61,378 nucleotides of DNA from Clostridium drakei. Its GTDB lineage: Bacteria > Bacillota > Clostridia > Clostridiales > Clostridiaceae. The notes below the pieces were generated by a model, which saw only the letters and a list, made by a program, of their open reading frames with translations, had not been told where the DNA came from and made no database searches. This document shows, piece by piece, positions 1 to 9,540 of the stretch. Made by a program: the position numbers and the translations under genes. Every line of letters starts with the position of its first letter. The first letter of the stretch is position 1. Location of the stretch: the NCBI RefSeq assembly GCF_000633595.2, contig NZ_JIBU02000026.1, forward strand, positions 1 to 61,378. Reading direction: 5' to 3'.

Positions 1-65
1 TTATTACATAGAAATTTTGTCAATAGGATTTTCAATCCATTAATTAAACACTAGTGATTTAATAT

Positions 66-100
66 ACAAAAATAAACTAACTTACTAAATTTATTTTTGT
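66..100. terminator. Possible terminator hairpin at the window edge
   Basis: Eleven-base arms ACAAAAATAAA (66-76) and TTTATTTTTGT (90-100) are perfect inverted complements around a 13-base loop. It could end a gene lying left of the window or be part of the nitroreductase leader. No T-run follows outside the stem, so the terminator reading is weak. Confidence 0.35.
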
Positions 101-155
101 GTCTTATATACTTAAAAAGTTACTAGATAAAGTTATTTGTGAAAGGAAGATATTT

Positions 156-692
156 ATGACTAATTATTTTGATTTAATTAATAAACGAGAAAGTTGTAGA
201 AATTATGAGGATAAACCAGTTGAAAAAGAAAAGCTAATAGCTTGTATAGAAGCTTGTAGAATTGCTCCTTCTGCCTGCAATGGTCAGCCGTGGAAATTCA
301 TAGTTGTAAACAATAAAGAGCTATCATTTAAAGTTGCAAAATGTCTTCAAAACTTAGTTATGAATAAATTTACAGATAAATGTCCAGCATTTATTATAAT
401 ATTAGAAGAAAAATCGGATATTAAAGCTCGTATTGGAGGAACTATTAAAAATCAAGATTACTCTTCCATAGACATTGGTATTGCAACTGCTCATTTATGT
501 CTTGCAGCTACTGAATTAGGACTATCTACATGCATTATGGGTTGGTTTAATGAAAAAGAATTAAAAACACTGTTAAGCATACCAAAATCTAAAAGGGTCA
601 GGTTAGTAGTAAGCATTGGCTATTCTGCTGATAAAAAACTTCGAAACAAAATACGTAAAAGTATAGATGAAATTTCCCTATTTATAGACTGA
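156..692 (+). CDS. Nitroreductase family protein
   Basis: A 178-residue FMN-dependent nitroreductase-like flavoprotein; such enzymes reduce nitro groups, quinones or related electrophiles with NAD(P)H. The N-terminus has the family pattern (FDLINKRESCRNYEDKPVE, then RIAPSACNGQPWKF), which contributes to FMN binding, and the C-terminal half has the ATELGLSTCIMGWF segment. I chose ATG 156 because AGGAAG lies 7 bases upstream; the GTG at 99 would add 19 residues without a ribosome site and overlaps a hairpin. It is monocistronic and ends before a strong convergent terminator. The physiological substrate cannot be told from sequence. Confidence 0.88.
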   Translation: MTNYFDLINKRESCRNYEDKPVEKEKLIACIEACRIAPSACNGQPWKFIVVNNKELSFKVAKCLQNLVMNKFTDKCPAFIIILEEKSDIKARIGGTIKNQDYSSIDIGIATAHLCLAATELGLSTCIMGWFNEKELKTLLSIPKSKRVRLVVSIGYSADKKLRNKIRKSIDEISLFID

Positions 693-765
693 ACCATTAA
701 GTACATTCTGTTTTTGTAAATTAAACAAAATTTAAAAATAAAAATTAATACCTCTTACATATAAA

Positions 766-824
766 AAGTACTCTTTTGTGTAAAAATTTTAAATGATAAA
801 AATTTTTTTACACAAAGAGTACTT
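766..824. terminator. Bidirectional terminator between convergent genes
   Basis: A long hairpin with arms AAGTACTCTTTTGTGTAAAAA and its near-perfect complement (one bulged T) lies between the nitroreductase (+) and the PTS operon (-). A/T runs at the stem base and in the arms allow use on both strands. Confidence 0.8.
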
Positions 825-869
825 CTTATTATTCACTTTTACTAAATTTCTATGTTAATATATATAATT

Positions 870-2258
870 TTAAAAGCCATTATTTTTAGAAACTTCTTTT
901 ATCCAATAGGCACTTTTCTTTAAAGTTCTTTTTTGTGTTTTTAAATCTAATTGTACAAATCCATATCTATTTTTATAAGCATTAATCCATGACCAGCTAT
1001 CTATAAATGTCCACATATGATATCCTTTTACATTACACCCTTCTTGTATAGATTTATGAAGCCATTTTAAATGTTCCTTTACAAAGTCTATTCTATAACT
1101 ATCATCAATAATACCATCCTTAGTAAATCTTTCTTCATTCTCCACACCCATACCATTTTCTGATACATAACATTTTATATTGCCATAATTATTTTTTAAA
1201 TTAATCATTATGTCATATATACCCTTTTCATAAATTTCCCAACCTCTGTAAACATTCATTTTTCTCCCTGGCATTTCATAGTTGTCGAAAAAAGTTTCTG
1301 GCATAATTGGTGCATTAGGGTTAGGCATATTTTCCTTTGCTTTTACTCTCCTTGGCATATAATAATTAACTCCAAGAAAATCCACTAGATTATTTTTTAT
1401 CAATTCTTCATCACCTTTCTCTATACAAGGTAATAAATCATTCTCTTTAAATAACTGTATAAGTTCTTTAGGATATTCTCCTTTTACTACTGGATCTAGA
1501 AAACTTCTATTATATATTAAATCTGCTATATTAGCCGCTTCTAAATCGGCTATATTACTGCTTCTAGGATAAGATGGTGTTAAATTTAGAACTATACCTA
1601 TCTTACCATTTTGTATATTTAAACTTTTAAATTCTTTAACTGCTTTACAATGAGAAACCATAGTGTTAAAACCTACTTGAATTCCTCTTTTAAAGTCTAC
1701 TATATTAGGATAATGAAAATCGTGCAAATATCCACCTTCTACAGGAACTATTGGTTCATTATGTGTAATCCACACCTTTACTCGGTCACTAAATAATTTA
1801 AAACAAGTCTTTGCATATTCGCTATACGCATTAACTACTTCCCTGCTTTCCCATCCACCTTTGTACTGCATTTCTAGAGGCATATCGAAATGATATAATG
1901 TTACAAAAGGTTCTATATCATTTTTTATTAATTCATTTATTACATTATTATAAAACTCTACTGCCTTTTCATTTATTCTACCCGTTCCATCTGGAATCAA
2001 TCTAGACCAGGAAATTGAGAACCTAAATGAATTATGTCCTATTTCCTTCATCAGTTTTATATCTTCTTTATATCTATGATAAAAATTTGATGCAATTTCT
2101 GATGATACACCTTGAAAAAACCTATTAGGCTCCTTTTCATACCATAAATCCCATATATTTAATCCCTTATCATCTTCTTTTCCTGCTCCTTCTATTTGGG
2201 TGGCAGAAGCTGCACTTCCCCACCAAAAATCTTTTGGGAATTTATATTTAATACTCAT
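870..2258 (-). CDS. 6-phospho-beta-glucosidase (GH1)
   Basis: A 462-residue GH1 enzyme that hydrolyses phosphorylated beta-glucosides in the cytoplasm after PTS uptake. The catalytic acid/base is in THNEP (E168) and the nucleophile in VSENG (E367). The SWSWINAYKNRYGF segment (residues 421-434) carries the Ser/Lys/Tyr set typical of 6-phosphate-binding GH1 enzymes. Its ATG overlaps the IIA stop codon (ATGA), and GGGAG lies upstream, so it is translationally coupled. It is the last gene of the sigma-54-driven PTS operon and ends at the shared terminator at 766-824. Cellobiose-, salicin- or arbutin-phosphate are all possible substrates. Confidence 0.93.
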   Translation of the reverse strand: MSIKYKFPKDFWWGSAASATQIEGAGKEDDKGLNIWDLWYEKEPNRFFQGVSSEIASNFYHRYKEDIKLMKEIGHNSFRFSISWSRLIPDGTGRINEKAVEFYNNVINELIKNDIEPFVTLYHFDMPLEMQYKGGWESREVVNAYSEYAKTCFKLFSDRVKVWITHNEPIVPVEGGYLHDFHYPNIVDFKRGIQVGFNTMVSHCKAVKEFKSLNIQNGKIGIVLNLTPSYPRSSNIADLEAANIADLIYNRSFLDPVVKGEYPKELIQLFKENDLLPCIEKGDEELIKNNLVDFLGVNYYMPRRVKAKENMPNPNAPIMPETFFDNYEMPGRKMNVYRGWEIYEKGIYDIMINLKNNYGNIKCYVSENGMGVENEERFTKDGIIDDSYRIDFVKEHLKWLHKSIQEGCNVKGYHMWTFIDSWSWINAYKNRYGFVQLDLKTQKRTLKKSAYWIKEVSKNNGF

Positions 2259-2575
2259 ATTGTATCTCCCACCTTAACTTTATATAATTCTACTATTTCT
2301 ATTGCTAAATCTCTAACTGTCATAGCTGTCATAAGGTGATCCTGAGCATGTACAAGTAAAATATTTACTGGTTTTGATTGACCATTTGCTTCAGCTTGAA
2401 TTAATTTAGTTTGAAATTCATGAGCCTTTCCAAGTTCTTCTGATGCTTTTTTTATTAGTTCATCTGCTTTTTTATAATTACCTTTTTTAGCTTCTTGTAT
2501 TGCTTCCATAGAATAAGATCTTCCATTTCCTGCATATAATATCAATTCAAATGGTATATTCTCTAATTCTTCCAT
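2255..2575 (-). CDS. PTS lactose/cellobiose-family IIA component
   Basis: A 106-residue three-helix IIA protein of the lactose/diacetylchitobiose family; it passes phosphate from HPr to IIB. The active-site region is ILLVHAQDHLMTA, with the phosphorylated histidine most likely the first His (H76 with this start). I chose ATG 2575, which has AGAGGTG 6 bases upstream; a GTG three codons earlier lies inside that ribosome site and is unlikely. It sits between IIC and the GH1 gene and overlaps the latter by 4 bases. Confidence 0.92.
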   Translation of the reverse strand: MEELENIPFELILYAGNGRSYSMEAIQEAKKGNYKKADELIKKASEELGKAHEFQTKLIQAEANGQSKPVNILLVHAQDHLMTAMTVRDLAIEIVELYKVKVGDTI

Positions 2576-2608
2576 TTCATACACCTCTAATTTTTCTTTT
2601 ATTTTTGT

Positions 2609-3946
2609 TTAAGTTGTTAAATTGTTTTTATTGTTTATAATTTCATTTTTATTCTTTTCAATAGCTTCTTTTGCTTCTTTTTCAGCCTTCTTATATTTTC
2701 TATCTATAGTAAGTATAAATGGTAACCATATCAAAAGCACTACTGCAAAATTAAAGAGTTGTAATATTCCGCCAGCTAACGAATTTGTAGCTAACATTCC
2801 ACTAAAAAATATTGGTATTGTCCAAGATACTTCTACTCCTGTAGTTTGAGGAACAATTCCTGTTGCCATAGCAAAATAAGTGATTACTGTTACTATCATT
2901 GGAGCTAAAATCCAAGGTATTATTATCATTGGATTTAAAACTATTGGAAACCCAAATATTACAGGTTCATTAACATTAAATATTCCTGGTGGAGTAGCAA
3001 TTTTACTTAATTCCTTAAGCTGTTTACTTCTTGCAAATATCAATATTCCTACAAGTACAGCAAGTGTCATACCTGTTCCACCCATAGAAACAGTGAAAGT
3101 ATCCATAAATTGCTTAGTAACTATGTGAGGTAAATGTGTTGCTCCTGAAGTAAAAGCTTGATAATTTTCTAAAGATAATGATCTCCATATTGGATCTAAC
3201 GCAGAATTTACTAAAATTTGGCCATGCAAGCCGCAGAACCAGAATATTTGTGTAAAAAATATTGCAACTAAAGTAGCTGGCAAACTTGACCCCAATGTCA
3301 TTAAAGGGGTTTGTATAAATCTGTATATGAAATCATGCATATTTCCCCAAGGAGTAAACATAAATATTATCCTTACTATTAAGAAAAAACTTAATGTTAT
3401 AAATGCTGGTATTAATGAAGCAAAAGATTTTGATACTGCTTCTGGTACCCCTTCTATCATCTTAATTGTCCAATTTTTTTGTACAATTCTTCTATAAATT
3501 TCAGTTGCTATAAATGCTGCAATCATTCCAACAAACAATCCTTTAGCACCTAGTCTATCAAATGCTAGTACTGAATCTACAATTTCCTTTTTTCCTTTAA
3601 CTACAGTAGGAGTTAATATGATAAATGCTGCAACTGATACAGCTGCTCCATAAACTGCTTCTATTTTATAATGTTTACTCAAATTATATCCTATACCAAA
3701 CACCACAAACAATGTCATGATCGACATTGTAGAATTATTAGCTGCTCCTAAATAATTGCCTAATACTGTAATTTGATCCTTTGACCAAAATGGTAAATTT
3801 GTTATAACTACAAATACAGATCCAAATATAATTAAAGGTAACGTTAACATAAACGCGTCTCTTATAACTGTCAAGTATACATTATTATTCATTTTTTCTG
3901 CTATCGGCATTAAATATTTGTCGATAATCTCCATAAACTTTTTCAT
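2609..3946 (-). CDS. PTS cellobiose/beta-glucoside-family IIC permease
   Basis: A 445-residue membrane permease that takes up and phosphorylates a beta-glucoside. It has about ten hydrophobic segments, the family N-terminus (DKYLMPIAEKMNNNVYLTVIRDAF) and the NEPVIFGFP substrate-site motif near two thirds of its length, as in CelB/LicC-type IIC proteins. The C-terminus is a hydrophilic Lys/Asn-rich tail. AAAGGAG precedes the ATG. IIA, IIB and IIC are separate polypeptides here, the usual cellobiose-class arrangement. The exact sugar is inferred from the linked GH1 gene. Confidence 0.93.
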   Translation of the reverse strand: MKKFMEIIDKYLMPIAEKMNNNVYLTVIRDAFMLTLPLIIFGSVFVVITNLPFWSKDQITVLGNYLGAANNSTMSIMTLFVVFGIGYNLSKHYKIEAVYGAAVSVAAFIILTPTVVKGKKEIVDSVLAFDRLGAKGLFVGMIAAFIATEIYRRIVQKNWTIKMIEGVPEAVSKSFASLIPAFITLSFFLIVRIIFMFTPWGNMHDFIYRFIQTPLMTLGSSLPATLVAIFFTQIFWFCGLHGQILVNSALDPIWRSLSLENYQAFTSGATHLPHIVTKQFMDTFTVSMGGTGMTLAVLVGILIFARSKQLKELSKIATPPGIFNVNEPVIFGFPIVLNPMIIIPWILAPMIVTVITYFAMATGIVPQTTGVEVSWTIPIFFSGMLATNSLAGGILQLFNFAVVLLIWLPFILTIDRKYKKAEKEAKEAIEKNKNEIINNKNNLTT

Positions 3947-3996
3947 AAATTTTCACTCCTTTATCTATTAAACGTTATCACCTTACCCATTAAAAA

Positions 3997-4302
3997 CTAT
4001 TTTTTTATAAGTTCTATAGCTGCATCTAAAATTGAATTGCCATCACATCTTCCATAATCCATTGGCTTAATAATATCCATATTTATACCTATTTCTTTTG
4101 CCATGGTTTCAAATTTCTGTTTTAAGAATCTCATTTGAGGTCCTATTAATAAAACATCTGCCTTTTTCATTTCTTCTTCTACTTTATCTTGAGCAACAGC
4201 CCAAATTTTGCACTCTATATTTCTATTTGCTGCTGCTTCCTGCATTTTTTTTACTACTAAACTTGTAGACATCCCTGATGAACATGCCAATAAAATATTC
4301 AT
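3997..4302 (-). CDS. PTS lactose/cellobiose-family IIB component
   Basis: A 101-residue IIB protein. The phosphocysteine loop is at the N-terminus (LLACSSGMSTS, C7), as in CelA/LicB. It is the first gene of the PTS operon, about 35 bases downstream of the predicted sigma-54 start site, with AGGGGG before the ATG. Confidence 0.93.
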   Translation of the reverse strand: MNILLACSSGMSTSLVVKKMQEAAANRNIECKIWAVAQDKVEEEMKKADVLLIGPQMRFLKQKFETMAKEIGINMDIIKPMDYGRCDGNSILDAAIELIKK

Positions 4303-4346
4303 AATAATTCCCCCTAAACAATATTTTTTATCTTCACTTATTTACA

Positions 4347-4364
4347 TAGCAAAACCTATGCCAA
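4347..4364 (-). promoter_or_regulatory. Sigma-54 (-24/-12) promoter of the PTS operon
   Basis: On the minus strand the sequence TTGGCATAGGTTTTGCTA has GG and GC dinucleotides with exactly 10 bases between them, the diagnostic RpoN spacing. The predicted start near 4337 lies about 35 bases before the IIB gene. The adjacent activator gene encodes a GAFTGA-containing AAA+ protein, which independently supports RpoN dependence. Confidence 0.88.
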
Positions 4365-4373
4365 ATAAGAAAA

Positions 4374-4393
4374 CATAGGGAATTTACCCTATG
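4374..4393. promoter_or_regulatory. Inverted repeat just upstream of the -24 element
   Basis: CATAGGG and CCCTATG face each other across 6 bases. A third CCTATG lies in the -24 region of the promoter. It may be a regulator or IHF-like architecture site, or a weak hairpin; the function is inferred from position only. Confidence 0.4.
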
Positions 4394-4406
4394 CCTATCT
4401 TATCCT

Positions 4407-4510
4407 TTATACACATTTTAAAAATTTTATACACATGATGTTTTTTATTAATCTGTATGATATTTATTTATACACATGATATTTTTGTACAAGTTTATTT
4501 TTATACACAT
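4407..4510. promoter_or_regulatory. Four direct copies of TTATACACAT, probable upstream activator sites
   Basis: Perfect copies start at 4407, 4427, 4468 and 4501 (steps of 20, 41 and 33 bases), with a degenerate copy near 4450. They lie 43-146 bases upstream of the -24 element and just before the 3' end of the activator gene. This is the expected place for enhancer sites of a LevR/CelR-type activator. That the linked protein binds them is inference. Confidence 0.6.
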
Positions 4511-4519
4511 ACTAATTTC

Positions 4520-7267
4520 TTATATATTTACTATATTTAAAATTATAATTAATATGTGGCAAAATTCATCATCGGAAAATTTAATATTATAAAATCTCTC
4601 TATTGGTCTCAATGCTTCTTTTAAAGAATCATATTCTTTTGAATAGCTCATTACTTTCTGTTTATTTGTACATTTAGGTGTATTTTCTTTATTAATCAAT
4701 CTCATTATAGCACAAGCTAAATGGAGTATTAATCCAGAAACCATATATATATCTATATTATCAGTTATATTTTCTTTCACATTATCTAAAAAATTTGTAC
4801 ACAAAGGCCTAAAATCATCCATATTTAATTCTTCTATTTCGCTTTCTAAGCTTTGAAATATCTCATTGTAAAAATTCTCTAGTGTTTTAATTCTGTTTAC
4901 TATATCTTTTAATCTTGTATAATTGGAATCTAAAAAAAGTTCCGAAACAGGTATAAATGGTATTCCATACACATTAGGATTTACAGTTCCAACTATAGCA
5001 AGTATTTTGTTGTTTTTAGATAATATATTTATAGTATTATACATCTCTTCTCTGTCACTAGCTGATAACGGAACTATTTGTATATCCCTTGATGATAAAT
5101 TTATTTTTTCTTCAATCATGTTCTTTACCTTAATGGCACTACCTTCACCTGTAATACAATTTGTTATTATTATATTATCCTTTCTTGGTATATAAGTTTC
5201 ACTTAAGCTTATATTGTAATTATTTAAAAAACTTACTGATTGTTTAGCTTCTTCACATATAATATTTATATTATTGTTAGTAAGAGCTTTTCTTGCACAT
5301 TCAATAACAAGCAATGTAGACACCATATCAATTACTCTTATTTCAATTCCAGTTTCCTCACTTATAAGTTCTCCAAACATTCCTAAAGATCCCATGTCTA
5401 CTAAAAGTATTACACCAAAACCTTGATGATTTGTCCTTATAAAATCTTTAAGCTCTATATAAGCTGTTTGTGGATTTTTATCTAAAGTCATATCATAACC
5501 ATATACATTGTTACCACCTACCAATTTATTGGCCACTTCAGTCATAGATGAAGCTGTACTCTCTCCATGCATAGCAACTACAATAATAGGTTTATATGCT
5601 ATCTTATCTCCATCAAAATCATCTATACATAAAAACATAGCAATAAATTCTGTTTCTTGTAATGGTATTTTAATGTTAAATTCTTCTTCTAATTTATCTA
5701 CTAAAACTAATGCTAATTTATATTCTTCTCTATCCTTCTCTAATATTTCATTTAAATTATGATTGAGTAAATTTTTGTTACTAATTATCCTTTCAATACT
5801 TGAGTTAATGTGAAGGCATAATCCATAAAATATTTTAACCGGAAAAACTTTTTTCATTTTTTTTGATGCAATGTCTAAAAATTTTTCTACTATATTGATT
5901 ATTTTTTTATCTACTATTTTAGATAATTCTTCTTTTTTTACTTCTTGTTCAAATTCACCTACATATTTTTTTAAATACTTTTTTATATCAAAATCCATTA
6001 AAAAGTTAATATCATTTTCTTCTATACCACGCTCTTTAAGTTCCTGTATCCTTTTTTCAATACTTTCATAAAAATTATTAGGTAAATATTTGTCATTTAT
6101 TTTGATCTTATGTTTGGTTATCTTAGAATTAAAATTTAATTCAATATCCTCATTAATTATATTATCTAATACTTGTGAATTTTGTTTATACAGTAATAAG
6201 CCTTGCCTTACATTATTTAGAAAATCTGTACTATGTACTTCTATTTTTTTCTTGCCTTTAGACACATATTTTAAAAACGCATTAGCACATCCAAGCTGTA
6301 TATCACCTTTTAATTGTCCTATGTTGCCTGTACAACTATAGAGAAGCAAAGCTCTTATTGTATTAGTTGATACAAATATTTCTCTTCCGATTCTTTCTGA
6401 TTCTGTCTTAAAAAATTCACAAATAAGTTCAAACCTTTCTTCCAAACTTCTATCCTTAAGCATTGGTATATTTATTGTTATAGGAATTCTTCTACTAAAT
6501 GTATTTAAAAGCACACTATCCACATTCTCTGTAGTTGCACATATTATACGCACCTTACTAATTTTCTTTTTCTCTATATCTCCTAAAGGCGTATATATTC
6601 CCTTATCAATTATCATAAATAACATTTCTTGACCTTCAGGAGGCAATCTGTGGATCTCATCTAAAAACAATATTCCTCCATTAGCTTTATCCACAAGACC
6701 ATCTTTATCCCTATCAGCACCTGTAAAAGCCCCTTTTTTACTTCCAAAAAGATGTGCTAATATTAATTGAGGATTATTAGCATAATCTGCACAATTAAAA
6801 GATACAAAAGGACTATTTATAGGGATACTCCCTTTTTCTATTGCAAATTTATACATAACTTCAGCAAACATTGTTTTTCCAACACCAGTTGGACCTAAAA
6901 GTAACGTATGCAATCCGTTAGGAGGATATAAAATAGCAGCTTTAGCTTGTTCGATACATTTTTTTAGACTTTTATTTTTACCAATAAGAGTATTAAAACT
7001 TATATAATTTTCTTTAAAATTTTTACTATTTTCACATTGTTCTTTACATAAATTCACATAATATATAATAGGTTTTCCTTTTATTTTAAAAATCTTTCCT
7101 TGCCTACACATTACATTTAATATACTACTTACGTTTGTTCTTTGAAGTGTTAAACTATCTGCAATTTCTTTAGTACTGCAGCCTAATTTTTCAACTAAAC
7201 CTTCTCTTTTTTGCTCTTTGCATTTATTATACAAATATTCAAATACAATATCCTCTGATTTTTTCAT
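4520..7267 (-). CDS. LevR/CelR-family sigma-54-dependent PTS activator
   Basis: A 915-residue enhancer-binding activator. Visible order: N-terminal winged HTH; AAA+ domain with Walker A GPTGVGKT (125-132), the sigma-54 contact loop GAFTGA (179-184) and Walker B FLDEI; PRD1 (His in GLCLHINSS, about 486); mannose-family IIA-like domain (His in VAMHGES, about 567); IIB-like segment (Cys in ITNCITGEG, about 704); PRD2 (His in LILHLACAI, about 849, and a later His near 904). The second PRD1 histidine seems absent. Phosphorylation by HPr and the PTS IIB would tune activity. I chose ATG 7267, with GGAAGG 9 bases upstream; ATG 7303 has no ribosome site. It lies upstream of, and codirectional with, the operon it should control. 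Confidence 0.94.
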   Translation of the reverse strand: MKKSEDIVFEYLYNKCKEQKREGLVEKLGCSTKEIADSLTLQRTNVSSILNVMCRQGKIFKIKGKPIIYYVNLCKEQCENSKNFKENYISFNTLIGKNKSLKKCIEQAKAAILYPPNGLHTLLLGPTGVGKTMFAEVMYKFAIEKGSIPINSPFVSFNCADYANNPQLILAHLFGSKKGAFTGADRDKDGLVDKANGGILFLDEIHRLPPEGQEMLFMIIDKGIYTPLGDIEKKKISKVRIICATTENVDSVLLNTFSRRIPITINIPMLKDRSLEERFELICEFFKTESERIGREIFVSTNTIRALLLYSCTGNIGQLKGDIQLGCANAFLKYVSKGKKKIEVHSTDFLNNVRQGLLLYKQNSQVLDNIINEDIELNFNSKITKHKIKINDKYLPNNFYESIEKRIQELKERGIEENDINFLMDFDIKKYLKKYVGEFEQEVKKEELSKIVDKKIINIVEKFLDIASKKMKKVFPVKIFYGLCLHINSSIERIISNKNLLNHNLNEILEKDREEYKLALVLVDKLEEEFNIKIPLQETEFIAMFLCIDDFDGDKIAYKPIIVVAMHGESTASSMTEVANKLVGGNNVYGYDMTLDKNPQTAYIELKDFIRTNHQGFGVILLVDMGSLGMFGELISEETGIEIRVIDMVSTLLVIECARKALTNNNINIICEEAKQSVSFLNNYNISLSETYIPRKDNIIITNCITGEGSAIKVKNMIEEKINLSSRDIQIVPLSASDREEMYNTINILSKNNKILAIVGTVNPNVYGIPFIPVSELFLDSNYTRLKDIVNRIKTLENFYNEIFQSLESEIEELNMDDFRPLCTNFLDNVKENITDNIDIYMVSGLILHLACAIMRLINKENTPKCTNKQKVMSYSKEYDSLKEALRPIERFYNIKFSDDEFCHILIIILNIVNI

Positions 7268-7497
7268 AGCCCATCGCCTTCCATTTTGTAGTATTTTTAC
7301 CATGTAATAAAAATTATATCATATAATTACAAAAACAAAAAAAGGATTACTGCATTAAAAAAACTTATATACAATATATTACTTTATAACTCAATAATAA
7401 AGCATATTAATTGTAATATTTATCTTTAATACAATAATCCCATTTTATTTTATAAATAATTTTTAAAATTTCATATAGATATATAAAATTACAATAT

Positions 7498-8460
7498 TTA
7501 TACTAGTTCTTCCTTTACTTCAACCTCTTCCGATTTTATTCGTTTTTTATTAGATATAAATGTTATGGATGAACTTATGACAATTAAAATAATTCCTACA
7601 ATTGTATTTAAATTAATAACTTCTCTTAAAATAATTAAAGCCAATATTGGTGCTAATGCAGGTTTTATATAAAACACTAAAGAAGCAGTAGCTGCAGACG
7701 TTTTCTCCATTGCTAATAAATAAAAAGTATAACCTAAACCGGTTACAAACACTCCTACAAAAATCAATCCAGGTATACTAGATAATGTAATTCCCTTTAA
7801 GATTGGTATATTTGAGAAAATTTTAAATTTAGATTGATAAATTATTTGTGCTACAAAATTTATTTTACTTACTAATATTATCAAAAACATTTCAGTACTT
7901 CCCATAAGAAAGCAAAAACAAGTTTGCACAACACCACCATACTTTTTACTATATTTCTTCCCAATTACACCATATAGAGCAAAAGTAAAAGCAGCTAAAA
8001 TAGTAAACAAAATGCCATAAATATTATTGGTCATATGAAATGGATTCATAATAGTTATAATTGCTATAATGCTTATAACTAATGATGCAATTGTAGTTTT
8101 ATATATTTTCTCACTAAGCATAAAATAAGCAAAAAATATTACAAATATTGGATTGCAACTAAATAATATTGCAACAATAGATGCTTTACTATATAAAATA
8201 GCTAATTGATAAAAAGTCATACTTACTACAACACATACAAACCCTAAAAGTGCAAATACTTTAAAATCATCTTTGTTTAATAAAATCTTTCTATCTCTTA
8301 AACCTTTTAGAGCTGCTGGAAAAAGTATTACCGCTCCTATTAAAAATCTTAGAAAAGTTAACTGTATTGGATTAAATTGACCTGAAATTAGCTTTAACGC
8401 TACCTCCATACTACTAAATAAAATCGTTGCTAAAATAATACTAATACATCCCTGTTTCAC
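7498..8460 (-). CDS. EamA-family (DMT) transporter
   Basis: A 320-residue membrane protein with ten hydrophobic segments in two similar halves, the EamA/RhaT layout; these proteins usually export metabolites or amino acids. Both halves end in basic loops and the C-terminal tail is acidic (SEEVEVKEELV). The start is GTG with GTAGGGGG 8 bases upstream. It is divergent from a LysR-type regulator, a common pairing in which the regulator controls the exporter. The substrate is unknown. About 230 AT-rich bases separate its 3' end from the activator gene, with no clear gene or hairpin. Confidence 0.88.
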   Translation of the reverse strand: MKQGCISIILATILFSSMEVALKLISGQFNPIQLTFLRFLIGAVILFPAALKGLRDRKILLNKDDFKVFALLGFVCVVVSMTFYQLAILYSKASIVAILFSCNPIFVIFFAYFMLSEKIYKTTIASLVISIIAIITIMNPFHMTNNIYGILFTILAAFTFALYGVIGKKYSKKYGGVVQTCFCFLMGSTEMFLIILVSKINFVAQIIYQSKFKIFSNIPILKGITLSSIPGLIFVGVFVTGLGYTFYLLAMEKTSAATASLVFYIKPALAPILALIILREVINLNTIVGIILIVISSSITFISNKKRIKSEEVEVKEELV

Positions 8461-8547
8461 AAAAATTACCCCCTACATAAAATATTGTTTTCATAAATGC
8501 ATCAAACTTTTTTCTAAATATTTTTAATACTTAATTATTTATGTTTA

Positions 8548-8561
8548 CTATCTCAGTATAG
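8548..8561. promoter_or_regulatory. Candidate LysR-type operator
   Basis: CTAT and ATAG face each other across 6 bases in the divergent eamA/lysR region, overlapping a T-N11-A pattern (T8546, A8558). The size and place suit a LysR box, but the motif is short and AT-rich. Confidence 0.35.
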
Positions 8562-8643
8562 CAAAATACTACTTATAAAAAAAATACTTATAATATATAA
8601 TATATATATACAAATTATATATATTATAGAAAGGATTACTAAT

Positions 8644-9504
8644 ATGGATATTAAACAAATTAAATATTTTTTAACCATTGCTAGAGAAGGTACTTTAACT
8701 AATGCATCTAAAAAACTTCATATAGCTCAACCACCACTCAGCTATCAACTAAAAATGTTAGAAAATGAAATTGGTACAAAGTTGATTGAAAGAACTACTA
8801 GAAAATCTCAATTAACAGATGCAGGTAGATTTTTATATGACCGCAGTGAAAAAATTGTTGAATTAGTTGAAACTACTCTTAAAGAATTAAAAGATTTTAA
8901 TAAAGGCATTGAAGGAACTTTAGCTATTGGAACAATTGCCTCTACAGCTTCAATGTTGCCTGAAAATATAAATAACTTTCACAGGCTCTATCCAAAAGTA
9001 AATTTCCAAATAAGAGAGGGAAACAGCACTAGAATACTAGACCTTTTGAATAATGGAATTATTCAAATAGGAATAATACGATGTCCTTTTGATTCTAAAA
9101 ATCTTAAATACAAATCTTTATCCAAAGAACACATGGTAGCTGCAATCCATAGTAGCTTTTTGTCTTCACCAAAGAAAAAGAAAATTAGCTTAATTGACCT
9201 TAAGAATTCGCCTTTAATAGTACATGTTGCATTTAAATCTATGATAGTTGATGCTTGCAGTGGACTTAATTTTACTCCAAATATATTTTGTGAAACTGAT
9301 GATGTAAGATCTATGCTAACTTGGGCTACTACATGTATGGGTATAGCCATAGTTCCTAAATCTACTGTAAATCTTATTCCAAATTTAAATTTAACATATA
9401 AAGAGATTACTAATCCCAATTTAGTAACTGAAACCTTTCTAGTCTGGTTAAACAGTAGTTATATGTCTAATACAATGAAAAATTTTCTAAAAATGCTTAC
9501 TTAA
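8644..9504 (+). CDS. LysR-family transcriptional regulator
   Basis: A 286-residue LysR-type regulator. The N-terminal winged HTH (about 1-60) has the family pattern MDIKQIKYFLTIAREGTLTN, then AAxxL-like HIAQPPLSYQLKMLENEIG. The rest is the periplasmic-binding-like effector domain, slightly short for the family (about 290-300). GAAAGGA precedes the ATG. It is transcribed away from the EamA exporter gene and probably controls it. The effector is not predictable. Confidence 0.92.
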   Translation: MDIKQIKYFLTIAREGTLTNASKKLHIAQPPLSYQLKMLENEIGTKLIERTTRKSQLTDAGRFLYDRSEKIVELVETTLKELKDFNKGIEGTLAIGTIASTASMLPENINNFHRLYPKVNFQIREGNSTRILDLLNNGIIQIGIIRCPFDSKNLKYKSLSKEHMVAAIHSSFLSSPKKKKISLIDLKNSPLIVHVAFKSMIVDACSGLNFTPNIFCETDDVRSMLTWATTCMGIAIVPKSTVNLIPNLNLTYKEITNPNLVTETFLVWLNSSYMSNTMKNFLKMLT

Positions 9505-9510
9505 ATATAA

Positions 9511-9540
9511 AGACTGTGGACAACGCCACAGCCTCACTTT
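9511..9540 (+). terminator. Terminator after the LysR gene
   Basis: CTGTGG/CCACAG arms with a 6-base loop, one outer mismatch and further pairing, are followed by a T-rich tract. It overlaps the end of the convergent DUF3021 gene. Confidence 0.55.

Noticed and set aside
99-155. GTG start giving a longer nitroreductase
   Set aside because: No ribosome site, overlaps a hairpin; ATG 156 has AGGAAG at proper spacing and matches the family start.
4407-4510. CRISPR-like repeat array
   Set aside because: The 10-base repeats are too short, spacing is irregular, and no cas gene is present; enhancer sites fit better.
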